Positions 5,698-14,012 of a DNA stretch of 15,821 nucleotides are shown one piece after another. Where the stretch lies: positions 1 to 15,821 of the forward strand of contig JAHJXD010000024.1 in NCBI GenBank assembly GCA_018827685.1. Reading direction: 5' to 3'. Under the pieces are notes generated by a model. That model was not told the DNA's origin, did no database searches, and was given only the letters and a program-made list of their open reading frames with translations. A program made the position numbers and the translations under genes. Position 1 is the stretch's first letter. Every line of letters begins with the position of its first letter. The DNA is from Patescibacteria group bacterium. GTDB lineage: Bacteria > Patescibacteriota > Patescibacteriia > Patescibacteriales > GWC2-42-12.

Positions 5698-6627
5698 ATG
5701 ATAGAAATAAAGAATTTAACAAAAAAATTCGGCCAGAATCTAATTTTGGATAATATTAGTTTTTCAGTTGAAAAAGGTGAAATTCTAGGTTTTTTAGGTC
5801 CAAACGGAGCTGGTAAAACCACTACCATGAAGATTATTACTTCTTTTTGGTCGCCGACTTCCGGCCAAGTGTTGATTGACGGTTTTGATATGGTTAAGGA
5901 TTCGCTCTTGGCTAGAAAAAAAATTGGCTATTTACCCGAAACCGTGCCGCTCTATGAGGATATGAGAGTTTTTGAATATTTGAAATTTATTGCGGAAATA
6001 CGCGGACTTAGTAAAATTGAAACTAAGCGCAGAGTAAAAGAAGTTGTCTTAATTTGCGGCTTAAGCAAGGTTTTGCGCCAGCCGATTGAGGAACTTTCTA
6101 AAGGATTTCGCCAACGAGTCGGCTTGGCTCAAGCTATCATGCACCAGCCGGATATTTTAATATTGGATGAGCCGACAACAGGCCTAGATCCAAATCAAAT
6201 AGTAGAAATACGCGATTTAATTAAAACTATTGGTCGGGAAAAAACCGTTATATTTTCTACGCATATTTTAAGCGAAGTAAGCGCTACTTGTGATCGGGTA
6301 ATTATTATTCATAACGGTAAAATTGTCGGTAAGGGCAGCCCAAGCGAACTTATGAAAAAGTCCGGTAATGCGGAAATAATTTATGTAAAAATCAAAGGAT
6401 TAAAAAATGAAGTAGAAAAGAAGCTTCAAGAAATGAAAAATGTTATGAGCGTTAAAGTTAAAGATAAAGAAGCTGAAGATATTTATGGCTATGAAATTGA
6501 GCCTATGGCCGAAGTGGATTTACGCGAATATTTATCTTTAACCGTAATGAAAAATAATTGGAGTATTTTAGAATTTAGTAAAAAAAGAGCTAGTTTAGAA
6601 AATGTGTTTAGAGAGCTTACAAGGTAA
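5698..6627 (+). CDS. ABC transporter ATP-binding protein, GldA-type
   Basis: 309 residues. Walker A GPNGAGKTT is at 34-42, the signature is LSKGFRQR (133-140) instead of LSGGQ, Walker B is ILILDEP with Asp157-Glu158, and the switch histidine is His189 in STH. The Q-loop position carries Glu81 in YLPE, as is usual in the GldA/drug-export branch. A C-terminal extension of about 90 residues follows the ATPase core, as in ABC-2 exporters. It should bind the permease encoded nine bases downstream and power the complex from the cytoplasm. It is the first gene of a four-gene unit. Confidence 0.96.
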   Translation: MIEIKNLTKKFGQNLILDNISFSVEKGEILGFLGPNGAGKTTTMKIITSFWSPTSGQVLIDGFDMVKDSLLARKKIGYLPETVPLYEDMRVFEYLKFIAEIRGLSKIETKRRVKEVVLICGLSKVLRQPIEELSKGFRQRVGLAQAIMHQPDILILDEPTTGLDPNQIVEIRDLIKTIGREKTVIFSTHILSEVSATCDRVIIIHNGKIVGKGSPSELMKKSGNAEIIYVKIKGLKNEVEKKLQEMKNVMSVKVKDKEAEDIYGYEIEPMAEVDLREYLSLTVMKNNWSILEFSKKRASLENVFRELTR

Positions 6628-6636
6628 ATTTAGAAT

Positions 6637-7371
6637 ATGCCCAAATCGCCATACCTAAAAATTATCTATATTTTATTCAAAAAAGAATTGATGAGTTATT
6701 TTAATTCGCCGATTGCTTATGTTTTTATCAGCGTTTTTTTAGTGGCTGGCAACTGGTTGTTTTTTAATACTTTTTTCTTGGCAGCTCAAGCTTCGATGAG
6801 AAATTATTTTGCTCTTCTGCCTTGGATTTTTTTATTTCTGTCTCCTGCCATTACCATGCGCCTTTGGGCCGAAGAAAAGAAAAGCGGCACGATTGAGCTG
6901 CTTTTAACTTTGCCAGTAACTGATTGGCAGGTAGTTTTAGCTAAATTTTTTAGCGCTTTAACCTTTTTGTATATTAGTTTGTTGTTTTCTCTGACCATAC
7001 CAATCAGTATTGCTTTTTTAGGTAATTTAGATTTAGGACCGGTTATTGGCGGTTATTTAGGCGCCCTGTTTTTAGGTGGTTCATATTTAGCTTTAGGCCT
7101 ATTTATTTCCAGTCTGACAAAAAATCAAATTATCGCTTTTATTATCGGTTTAACCGCTTGTTTCGCTACTTTTATCATTGGCGCTGATTTTGTTTTGGCA
7201 GGAGCGCCTCAAACTTTTGCTCCGATTATGAAATTTATGGGCCTGGGCAGTCATTTTAATAATATCGCCAGAGGCGTAATTGATACTAAAGATGTAATTT
7301 ATTATTTGTTATTTATATTTTTGTTTCTCTGGCTGAATGTAAGGGTGATTGAAAATAGGGCATGGAAGTAA
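6637..7371 (+). CDS. ABC-2 type membrane permease, GldF-like
   Basis: 244 residues, very hydrophobic, with about six membrane segments. The start ELMSYFNSPIAYVF and the conserved block ending RLWAEEKKSGTIELLLTLPV (about 75-96) are typical of GldF-type permeases. It follows the ATPase by nine bases and precedes the GldG-like gene by three, so the three are almost certainly co-transcribed and form one inner-membrane complex. The exported or moved substrate is not known. Confidence 0.94.
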   Translation: MPKSPYLKIIYILFKKELMSYFNSPIAYVFISVFLVAGNWLFFNTFFLAAQASMRNYFALLPWIFLFLSPAITMRLWAEEKKSGTIELLLTLPVTDWQVVLAKFFSALTFLYISLLFSLTIPISIAFLGNLDLGPVIGGYLGALFLGGSYLALGLFISSLTKNQIIAFIIGLTACFATFIIGADFVLAGAPQTFAPIMKFMGLGSHFNNIARGVIDTKDVIYYLLFIFLFLWLNVRVIENRAWK

Positions 7372-7374
7372 ATT

Positions 7375-8898
7375 ATGAATTTAAATAAATTTTTCAAAAA
7401 AACTAATTTAAGTCTAACCATTATTATAGTAATAGGTATTTTAATTGTGTTAAATTTTTTTTCTTATAATATTTTTTACCGTTTTGATTTAACACAAAAT
7501 AAAGATTATTCTTTGTCCAAGGCGAGTAAGCAGGCAGCCGCTGGCTTAAAAGATATTGTTAGCATTAAAGTTTATTTTTCCGCTGATTTGCCATCGCGGT
7601 TTTTAAATTTACGCCAAGAAGTGAGCGATATTTTAGATGAGTATGCTAATTATTCCGGTGGAAAGATTAAAGTAGAGTTTATTGACCCCAAGGATGATCA
7701 GGCGGTTAAACAAGAATTATATTTGGCAGGTATACCAGAATTGCAGTTTAACGCTTTGGAAAAAGATAAATACCAAGTTATTAATGGTTATTTGGGCATG
7801 TTAATTAAGTATGGAGAAAAATTTCAAACCATTCCGGTAATTCAGGATACTAAAGATTTGGAATATCAAATTACCTCAACCATTAAAAAACTAACTAGCG
7901 ATAAAATTGCCAATATTGGTTTTTGGCAAGGCAACGGAGTGGCTGATACGGAGCAAGAGGTGAGCGCGGCTTATAAAAAATTAGGTGAAATTTATAACGT
8001 TTCTTCGGTTAATTATTCTAGGGATAAAAAAATTACCGACGGTTTGGACATTTTAATAATTATTGGTCCTAAAGAAAAATTTAATGATAATGAACTTAAG
8101 GCGATTGACGCCTTCTTGATGAGCGGGGGGTCGTTGGTTATTTTAGCGGACGGAGTCAAAGTCGAACAAGGATTGTCGGCTAATAAAAACGATATTGGCT
8201 TGAACAAAATTTTGCAATCTTATGGCGTTAAATTAAATGAAAATTTAGCGATAGATGTAAATAATGGCATAGCGTCATTCAGTCAGGGGTTTGTTACTTT
8301 TTCTACTAATTATCCTTATTGGCCTAAAGTTATAAAGCCGGGCTTTGATCAAAATAATCCGGCAGTATCAAGATTAGAAAGTTTGGTTTTACCTTGGGCG
8401 TCTACCATTGACATTATACCTGGCAAAACTAAAGATGCAACGGTTTCTTATTTGGCCTTAACTTCAGATAGAGCTATGACCGTGGTTGATAATTTTAAAT
8501 TAGATCCTCAAGCAGAAATTAGCAGAGGAACTATTGGGAAATTTAATTTAGCCGTTAGTCTAACCGATAAATTCGTAAGTCCATTTAATAATGCAAGTTC
8601 TAAAGCCGGCCATTTAATTTTGGCCGGCGATAGTGATTTTATCAAGGATAATTTTTTACAAAATTATCCGGACAATTTGGTGTTTTTTCAAAATATTATT
8701 GACGGTTTAAGTTTAGGCAATGATTTAATTTCTATCCGTTCAAAAGGCGTGACTGAACGTCCGCTTAAAGAAATAAGCGAATCAGGCAAGGCGATTATTA
8801 GATATGCTAACATTTTTAGTTTAACGATTATTGTAATGTTTTTCGGCGTAGTTAGATATTTTTTAAGAAGAAGAACTAAATTTGAAGATCAGATATAA
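7375..8898 (+). CDS. GldG-like ABC auxiliary protein
   Basis: 507 residues: one membrane segment at about 12-30, a large outward-facing region, and a second segment near 480-496 ending in an RRRTK cytoplasmic tail. The start of the soluble part, FYRFDLTQNKDYSLSKAS, and GFWQGNGVADTEQEV with SGGSLVILADG further on are hallmarks of the ABC_transp_aux/GldG family. In gliding Bacteroidetes GldG works with GldA and GldF, but homologues are spread through many non-gliding phyla and their job there is unclear. GGAAG (7364-7368), six bases before the ATG and inside the end of the permease gene, is the clearest Shine-Dalgarno site of this operon. Confidence 0.9.
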   Translation: MNLNKFFKKTNLSLTIIIVIGILIVLNFFSYNIFYRFDLTQNKDYSLSKASKQAAAGLKDIVSIKVYFSADLPSRFLNLRQEVSDILDEYANYSGGKIKVEFIDPKDDQAVKQELYLAGIPELQFNALEKDKYQVINGYLGMLIKYGEKFQTIPVIQDTKDLEYQITSTIKKLTSDKIANIGFWQGNGVADTEQEVSAAYKKLGEIYNVSSVNYSRDKKITDGLDILIIIGPKEKFNDNELKAIDAFLMSGGSLVILADGVKVEQGLSANKNDIGLNKILQSYGVKLNENLAIDVNNGIASFSQGFVTFSTNYPYWPKVIKPGFDQNNPAVSRLESLVLPWASTIDIIPGKTKDATVSYLALTSDRAMTVVDNFKLDPQAEISRGTIGKFNLAVSLTDKFVSPFNNASSKAGHLILAGDSDFIKDNFLQNYPDNLVFFQNIIDGLSLGNDLISIRSKGVTERPLKEISESGKAIIRYANIFSLTIIVMFFGVVRYFLRRRTKFEDQI

Positions 8899-8943
8899 AA
8901 TTAATTAGAATTTGAGACCTGACAAGTTGATCTTGTTGACTCC

Positions 8944-8972
8944 TGGATTGCGGGTCAAGCCCGCAATGACAA
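8944..8972. repeat. 29-base REP-like palindrome, copy B
   Basis: Identical to 5579-5607. Stem ATTGCGGG (8947-8954)/CCCGCAAT (8960-8967). It lies inside the ABC operon, in the 114-base gap between the GldG-like and DUF4340 genes. The nearest T-run (TTTTT, about 15 bases downstream) belongs to a separate A+T inverted repeat. It could stabilise upstream mRNA or attenuate transcription, but is not a textbook terminator. Confidence 0.8.
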
Positions 8973-9012
8973 GAAAAAAAGATTTTTCTTACATCTTAAT
9001 TTCATAAAACCT

Positions 9013-9921
9013 ATGTCTAAAAAAACTTTGATACTGGGAATCGCTTTGGTCGTTTTAATAATTTCAGCTTATGCTTATCATGGCCCTTTAAAAAAATGGC
9101 AAAATAATTTGGGCAAGCCAAAAAATATTTTAACTAAGATAAAAATTGATTTAGTTGATAAAATTGAAATTAAAAATTATGGTAAAATTTTAATTTTGGC
9201 TAAACAAAATCAAAAATGGAAATATGATAATAGTAAAAATTTTTATGTTGACGATTTAATTATGTCCAAGGTTTTTGATGAATTAAAATTAGCCGCTTTG
9301 TCTGACATCGAATTGGTTAGCAATAATAAAGAAAGAAAAAACGAATTTAAAACCGATGGTTCTGGGCTTGAAGTAAAAATTTATCAGACCGATAAACAAG
9401 TTTTTAATTTTTTTATCGGCAGTATGGCGAGCGATTATGTCAGCTCTTATATTTCCATGCCAGAATCGGCTGCTACTTACGCGGTTAAAGCTGATTTGCC
9501 AGCCGTTTTTGATCAGGCTGAGTGGCGCGATTTAACTATTTTTTCTTCAGATAAAACGAAAATAAATAAAATTAGATTTCAATATCCAAATAGAGAATTT
9601 ACAGCAGAGCTTAAAGACGGTAAATGGAGTGGAACATTGCCTGATAAATTTGCGGTTAAAACAGAAAAAATTCAACCGGTTTTAGATATTATGTCAAATT
9701 TAAAAGCCATGGAAATTCCTGCTCAAACTTTTACTAACACCGGCCTGGATAAGCATCTTATAATTATTCAGGCGACAGGCGATGGAGTAAATAACGTTTT
9801 AATGGTTGGCGCGGCTAATAATGATTTATATTATGCCAAAACAGGGGACAGTGATAATATTTATCTTATTTCTAAAGTTGAGAGAGACAAATTAGATAAA
9901 TCGAGTTGGCAATTAAAATGA
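9013..9921 (+). CDS. DUF4340-type membrane-anchored protein
   Basis: 302 residues with one N-terminal membrane segment (about 5-22) and an outward soluble part. The pattern matches DUF4340: a LVDKIEIKNYGKILILAKQNQ-like strand pair (residues about 48-68, shortened here), YVDDLIMSKVFDELKLA, a central IGSMASDYVSSYI segment, then a second similar half with RFQYPNREFTAELKDGKW. DUF4340 genes very often follow GldG-like genes, which supports the call. No enzyme motif is visible; a structural or regulatory partner of the ABC complex is the likeliest role. It ends with TGA, nine bases from the stop of the opposing gene. Confidence 0.85.
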   Translation: MSKKTLILGIALVVLIISAYAYHGPLKKWQNNLGKPKNILTKIKIDLVDKIEIKNYGKILILAKQNQKWKYDNSKNFYVDDLIMSKVFDELKLAALSDIELVSNNKERKNEFKTDGSGLEVKIYQTDKQVFNFFIGSMASDYVSSYISMPESAATYAVKADLPAVFDQAEWRDLTIFSSDKTKINKIRFQYPNREFTAELKDGKWSGTLPDKFAVKTEKIQPVLDIMSNLKAMEIPAQTFTNTGLDKHLIIIQATGDGVNNVLMVGAANNDLYYAKTGDSDNIYLISKVERDKLDKSSWQLK

Positions 9922-9930
9922 GACAGTCCC

Positions 9931-11262
9931 TTATTGTATTAAAAATTTATAAAGCCCTTGAGAATTGCCAATTTTTCCTGAAAAGTAAAGAATATTGTCT
10001 TCAGTTAATAAAAATGAATTAATAAAATCGAATTTTATCAATTCTGCGCTATTTCTTTTTTCTCTTTCGTCTAGTTCAATAGTGTTAATCGTTTGTTTGG
10101 TTGAATAAAGAATATAATCTTTGCTTGGATGCATGAAGGCGTTATTAATGGTGTTAGAGATTCTGGTTATCAATATTTTGTTTTTTGTTTCCAAATTATA
10201 AAGCCAAATTTCAAAGTCATTAGTATATAACAAGTTGTTGGAGTCGGCCCAAAAAGTTGTTTTTACATTATTGATAATCTCAACTAGGGGTTCATGGGCA
10301 GACAAAGGATCAATTAAATAAAGAATTTTATGATTGTTGTCGTAAAGGTTAAGCAGATTTTGTTCCGCGTTAATAAAAGAGTAATTCAGAGCGGCTGGCA
10401 AATTTATATTTTTAAGGCTTTGACCGGTGGCCGCGTCTATAACTTCAAGGTTGGATGCTTGGTCGGATTTTATAATTAAATATAAGTAGTTATTTTTAAC
10501 CAGATAATCATTAAAAATTTTATTGCTGATGATTTTTTTTGGTAAATTAGAAGATTCAAGCCGGTAAATAGAATTTTTATCTTGATAGTATAAAGTGTTG
10601 CCGTTCCATTTATAATTAAACGAATTAGCCGTTAGTTTTTTCAGGTCTAAGCAGGAGCTAAGATCAGTTAAATTGTAAAGATAATTATTGATTATAATTT
10701 TATTTTGATCTAAAGACCAAAAAATATTTTTTCCAACTAAGTCGTTTCGCTTGGTTGATTTTTGCGATTCATCGGATAAATTTAAAAAAGTTATTAGATC
10801 TGAAGATAAAATTACAGCTTGATTTTTATTTGATGATAGACTAATCGATTCAATATTGCCCGGGATAATTTGCACCGGCAGATCATTTTTAAATAAATAG
10901 ATATTTTCGGCGAAAGTCGAAGTTCCAGGGCTAATGGTTAATTTTTTTTGCCAGCTAAAGCAGCCATCAAGTTCAAGTTTTAAATCATATTCTCCTGGCA
11001 GCAAATTTTTTATTTTAGCCGGCGTAGTTATAAAGTGATTTTTATAAAATATTGAGCCAAGCCAGGTTTCTTGAATTTTTCCGTTTATAAATACTTTTGC
11101 TCCTTTAGGCTTAGAGTTGATAATGAACATACCTGTTCTTTGGATGGAAAAGCCATTTTTCCCCAGTCGATAACCAGCCGCGTAAAGCATGATAGCCGGC
11201 GTTATGACTAGAAATAAAATAATAAATATAAAGCTTAATATTCTTCTAACTTTTAGGGTCAT
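9931..11262 (-). CDS. Membrane-anchored PEGA-domain protein with beta-propeller-like body
   Basis: 443 residues. A membrane segment at about 8-30 is followed by a PEGA-type beta domain (about 44-112: GMFIINSKPKGAKVFINGK, then LLPGEYDLKLELDG). The rest is a long run of short beta-strand repeats, about 40-50 residues each, with aromatic and Asp/Asn turns (for example NKIIINNYLYNL and NILYFSGKIG). This resembles a WD40/TolB-like propeller. The orientation should put the body outside the membrane. PEGA proteins of this plan are common in Patescibacteria and usually unassigned. It follows murA by 17 bases on the same strand, so the two are probably one transcript. Confidence 0.85.
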   Translation of the reverse strand: MTLKVRRILSFIFIILFLVITPAIMLYAAGYRLGKNGFSIQRTGMFIINSKPKGAKVFINGKIQETWLGSIFYKNHFITTPAKIKNLLPGEYDLKLELDGCFSWQKKLTISPGTSTFAENIYLFKNDLPVQIIPGNIESISLSSNKNQAVILSSDLITFLNLSDESQKSTKRNDLVGKNIFWSLDQNKIIINNYLYNLTDLSSCLDLKKLTANSFNYKWNGNTLYYQDKNSIYRLESSNLPKKIISNKIFNDYLVKNNYLYLIIKSDQASNLEVIDAATGQSLKNINLPAALNYSFINAEQNLLNLYDNNHKILYLIDPLSAHEPLVEIINNVKTTFWADSNNLLYTNDFEIWLYNLETKNKILITRISNTINNAFMHPSKDYILYSTKQTINTIELDEREKRNSAELIKFDFINSFLLTEDNILYFSGKIGNSQGLYKFLIQ

Positions 11263-11279
11263 ATATTGGCAAGAATATT

Positions 11280-12578
11280 TTAATCAACTTTTTTTATATC
11301 CGCGCCAAGTTTATTCAACCGTTCGCAGATATTTTCATAGCCGCGGTCGATTGAATATGAATGACGGAGGATGGATTTGCCTTTAGCTCCGAGCATGCAA
11401 ATCAAAAGATTTATGGCCGGTCTTAAAGCTGGCGGGCAGATAATTTCCGCAGGTTTTAGCTTGGTCGGCCCTGTTACGGTTACTTGGTTGGCGTTGTGAA
11501 GCATAACATTGGCTCCGAGTTTATTTAACTCAAGATAATAAACAACCCGATTTTCATAAACCCAATCATGAACCAAGGTTTGTCCGCGGGCCTGAGTTAA
11601 AATTGGTAAAAATAGTGGTAAATTATCAATATTTAAGCCTGGGAAAGGGCGCGCATAAAGTTTATCCGGCAGAGCATTCAATTTTGCGGGAATGATTTCT
11701 ATATCAACCAGATCAAATCGGTGATTAGTTGATTTATATATTCTGCTAATATTCATGGTTTGCCCCATGACTCTTAATTTTTCCAATTCCAAACTTAAAA
11801 ATTCTATAGGGCAGCCGGTAATTTTTATTTTTGAGGCTGTTGCAATGGCAATAGAAATAAAAGCCATAGATTCTATTGGGTCAGGCATGATCGGATAATT
11901 AATATGTTTAAGTTTTTTCACGCCTGTAATTTGGAGTTTGGTAGTGCCCACGCCCTTGATTTTAGCCCCGGCTTTAATTAAAAAATAACATAAATCTTGC
12001 ACCATGTAATTAGACGAGGCTAAATTTATTTCTGTTTTGCCAGGAAGCTGAACCGAAGCCAGAATGGCGTTTTCAGTAGCCGTGTCGCCTGATTCATACA
12101 TAGTAAAGCTTGAGCCTTTGGTTTGATTTTGGCTAACATGAAATAAGTTGTTGATTTTTTTTACTTTTATGCCCAAATGGTTTAAGGCGATTATGTGTGG
12201 AGTGACTGTGCGCTTTCCCAATTTGCAGCCGCTGATTTTTGGCAGAGTGAAATTTTTAAAAACCGAAGACAAAGACCCGATCAATAAAATTGCCGATCTG
12301 GTTTTTTCGTATGACTTTTTGTTTATATGATTGAGATTGATTTTGTCGTGGTTTACGGCCTGTAAAGTGTGCTGGCCTGTCCAGTTTATTTTTAAGCCGA
12401 TAGAGATTAATATTTCAATTATCCGGTTTACCTCCTCGATGCGCGGCATATGGGTTAAAATAGTTTTTCCTTTAATCATTGGCAAAGCGCAAAGAATGGC
12501 TACGGCCGAGTTTTTGGCTGAGTTGGTTTTAATCGTGCCTTTAAGTTTTTTACCGCCGTTTATTATAAAATTGGCCAT
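11280..12578 (-). CDS. murA: UDP-N-acetylglucosamine 1-carboxyvinyltransferase
   Basis: 432 residues, normal length. It catalyses transfer of enolpyruvate from PEP to UDP-GlcNAc, the first committed step of peptidoglycan synthesis, in the cytoplasm. Key residues by comparison with E. coli MurA: Lys22-Asn23 in SAKNSA, Arg94, the PEP-binding Cys118 in GCKLGKR with Arg123, and Asp318 in PGLNID as the general base. The end has the usual HSYSIDRGYE segment. Cysteine at 118 predicts fosfomycin sensitivity, as opposed to the Asp form. The start at 12578 is fixed by the conserved beginning ANFIINGGKKLKG and by a -10 box placed exactly for a leaderless mRNA. Downstream on the same strand is the PEGA protein. 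Confidence 0.95.
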   Translation of the reverse strand: MANFIINGGKKLKGTIKTNSAKNSAVAILCALPMIKGKTILTHMPRIEEVNRIIEILISIGLKINWTGQHTLQAVNHDKINLNHINKKSYEKTRSAILLIGSLSSVFKNFTLPKISGCKLGKRTVTPHIIALNHLGIKVKKINNLFHVSQNQTKGSSFTMYESGDTATENAILASVQLPGKTEINLASSNYMVQDLCYFLIKAGAKIKGVGTTKLQITGVKKLKHINYPIMPDPIESMAFISIAIATASKIKITGCPIEFLSLELEKLRVMGQTMNISRIYKSTNHRFDLVDIEIIPAKLNALPDKLYARPFPGLNIDNLPLFLPILTQARGQTLVHDWVYENRVVYYLELNKLGANVMLHNANQVTVTGPTKLKPAEIICPPALRPAINLLICMLGAKGKSILRHSYSIDRGYENICERLNKLGADIKKVD

Positions 12579-12584
12579 AGATAT

Positions 12585-12593
12585 ATTTTAGCA
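12585..12593 (-). promoter_or_regulatory. murA promoter, extended -10, probably leaderless
   Basis: On the minus strand TGCTAAAAT occupies 12593-12585. Seven bases beyond is 12578, the A of the murA ATG, so the transcript would begin at the start codon. No good -35 lies 16-18 bases upstream; TTGAAA is present but 22 bases away. The 20 bases ending in the ATG match the ABC operon start at 16 of 20 positions. Confidence 0.55.
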
Positions 12594-12670
12594 TAGCTTA
12601 AATAGATTAAAATTTCAACTTGCGTCTTGACACCTGCGTTTTTGGCAAAAAAAATTAAATTATGGTAGTA

Positions 12671-12679
12671 TGGTATAAG
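12671..12679 (+). promoter_or_regulatory. Probable promoter of the S41 peptidase gene
   Basis: The extended -10 TGGTATAAG would start transcription near 12686, 18 bases before the ATG at 12704. This supports that ATG over the one at 12662. TTGACA at 12627-12632 is a perfect -35 by sequence but has no -10 at proper distance. Confidence 0.4.
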
Positions 12680-12703
12680 CAAATAATTAAGCTTTACTTT
12701 TTT

Positions 12704-13990
12704 ATGGAAAATATTAATAATCAAATTGTTCAAGAAAAGCCGAAATGCCGTAAAATTAAAATACTATGTGTTATTTTATTAAGCCTGATTTTACTGTCAG
12801 CCGCTTTTGGCAGTGGCATGATGCTATCGCAAAAAAATGAATTTATCAAACAGGCGAGTATAAAAGAAGCGGTTTACGCCGGCCATGTGTATAATAAATA
12901 TGTTACCGCTCCTGCCAATAAATTAACGCAAGATGTTGATTTTAATTTATTTTGGAATGTCTGGGACGAACTTAAAGATAAGTATGTTGATAAAAATAAA
13001 TTAGACGACAAAAAAATATTTTATGGAGCGATTGAGGGTATGGTTGAGTCAATAGGCGACCCGTATACTGTTTTTATGGAACCTAAAGTTGCTAAAGAAT
13101 TTTCCGATGATTTGGCCGGCACTTTCGACGGTATTGGCGCTGAAATAGGGAAAAAAGACGATATAATAACCATTATCGCGCCTTTAGCCGATATGCCGGC
13201 GGAAAAAGCAGGCTTGCGAGCAGGTGACAAAATTTATGCCATAAACGGCGAATCAACGGCTGGCCTGACGATTGATCAAGCGGTTGATAAGATTCGCGGG
13301 CCAAAAGACACGGAAGTTACTTTAACCATTTTTAGAAAAGTCTTTGACAAGACTAAAGATTTTAAGATAACCAGACAAACTATTTTGGTTAAAAGCATTA
13401 GAACCAAGATAGACGACAATAAAATATTTACTATTACTATAACTAATTTTAACGATGATACCAGCGAGTTATTTAAACAGGCTGCCATGGAAGCGGTGGA
13501 AAAAAATCCCAAGGGTATTATTTTAGATTTAAGAAATAATCCGGGCGGATATTTAGAAACAGCTATTGATGTGGCTAGTGAATGGGTTGACCATGGCGTA
13601 ATAGTAACAGAACAATTTAACCCAGAAAAAAAGAATGAATATTCACATCGCGGCCGGGCCAGATTAAAAGATTTTCCAACCGTAACATTAGTTAATCAGG
13701 GCAGCGCCTCGGCTTCAGAAATCGTTGCCGGGGCTTTAAAAGATAATGGCAAGGCGATTATTGTTGGTATGAAAACTTTTGGCAAAGGTTCAGTGCAGAC
13801 TTTACAAGAGCTAAAAGATGGTTCATCGATAAAAATTACCGTGGCTAAATGGCTTACGCCAAAAGGCTATAATATTAACGAGCAAGGAATCACGCCTGAC
13901 GTTGAAGTTGATTTGACTTTAGAAGATTTTAATAAAAATATAGATCCGCAAATGAATAAGGCAGTGGAAATATTAAATAAAAAGAAATGA
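12704..13990 (+). CDS. S41 family carboxy-terminal processing peptidase (CtpA/Prc type)
   Basis: 428 residues from the preferred ATG at 12704; starting at 12662 would add 14 residues. A membrane segment at about 19-40 follows a short basic cytoplasmic stretch, so the protease faces outward. Residues about 138-220 form a PDZ domain (GIGAEIG, then KAGLRAGDKIYAINGES). The S41 core has LDLRNNPGG and the catalytic set: Ser336 in GSASASEI, Lys361 in TFGKGSVQ, and Gln365. The Ser-to-Lys distance of 25 and Lys-to-Gln of 4 match known CtpB/Tsp enzymes. It should trim or degrade envelope proteins from their C-termini. It is divergent from murA and 22 bases upstream of pyrG, with which it is probably co-transcribed. 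Confidence 0.96.
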   Translation: MENINNQIVQEKPKCRKIKILCVILLSLILLSAAFGSGMMLSQKNEFIKQASIKEAVYAGHVYNKYVTAPANKLTQDVDFNLFWNVWDELKDKYVDKNKLDDKKIFYGAIEGMVESIGDPYTVFMEPKVAKEFSDDLAGTFDGIGAEIGKKDDIITIIAPLADMPAEKAGLRAGDKIYAINGESTAGLTIDQAVDKIRGPKDTEVTLTIFRKVFDKTKDFKITRQTILVKSIRTKIDDNKIFTITITNFNDDTSELFKQAAMEAVEKNPKGIILDLRNNPGGYLETAIDVASEWVDHGVIVTEQFNPEKKNEYSHRGRARLKDFPTVTLVNQGSASASEIVAGALKDNGKAIIVGMKTFGKGSVQTLQELKDGSSIKITVAKWLTPKGYNINEQGITPDVEVDLTLEDFNKNIDPQMNKAVEILNKKK

Positions 13991-14012
13991 CAAATAAAGA
14001 ACAGAAATTATT

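Noticed and set aside
8947..8967. Hairpin as a terminator inside the ABC operon
   Set aside because: The T-run is about 15 bases downstream and belongs to another inverted repeat; the 29-base sequence is an exact copy of a repeat found elsewhere.
12148..12591. Plus-strand open frames opposite murA
   Set aside because: They are shadows of the well-supported murA gene on the minus strand.
12627..12660. TTGACA with TTAAAT as the S41 peptidase promoter
   Set aside because: The spacing is 22 bases, too long for a normal promoter; the extended -10 at 12671-12679 fits better.
12662..12703. Upstream ATG as the start of the S41 peptidase
   Set aside because: It would lie upstream of the better -10 box, and the added 14 residues put a second hydrophobic patch before the normal basic stretch and membrane anchor.
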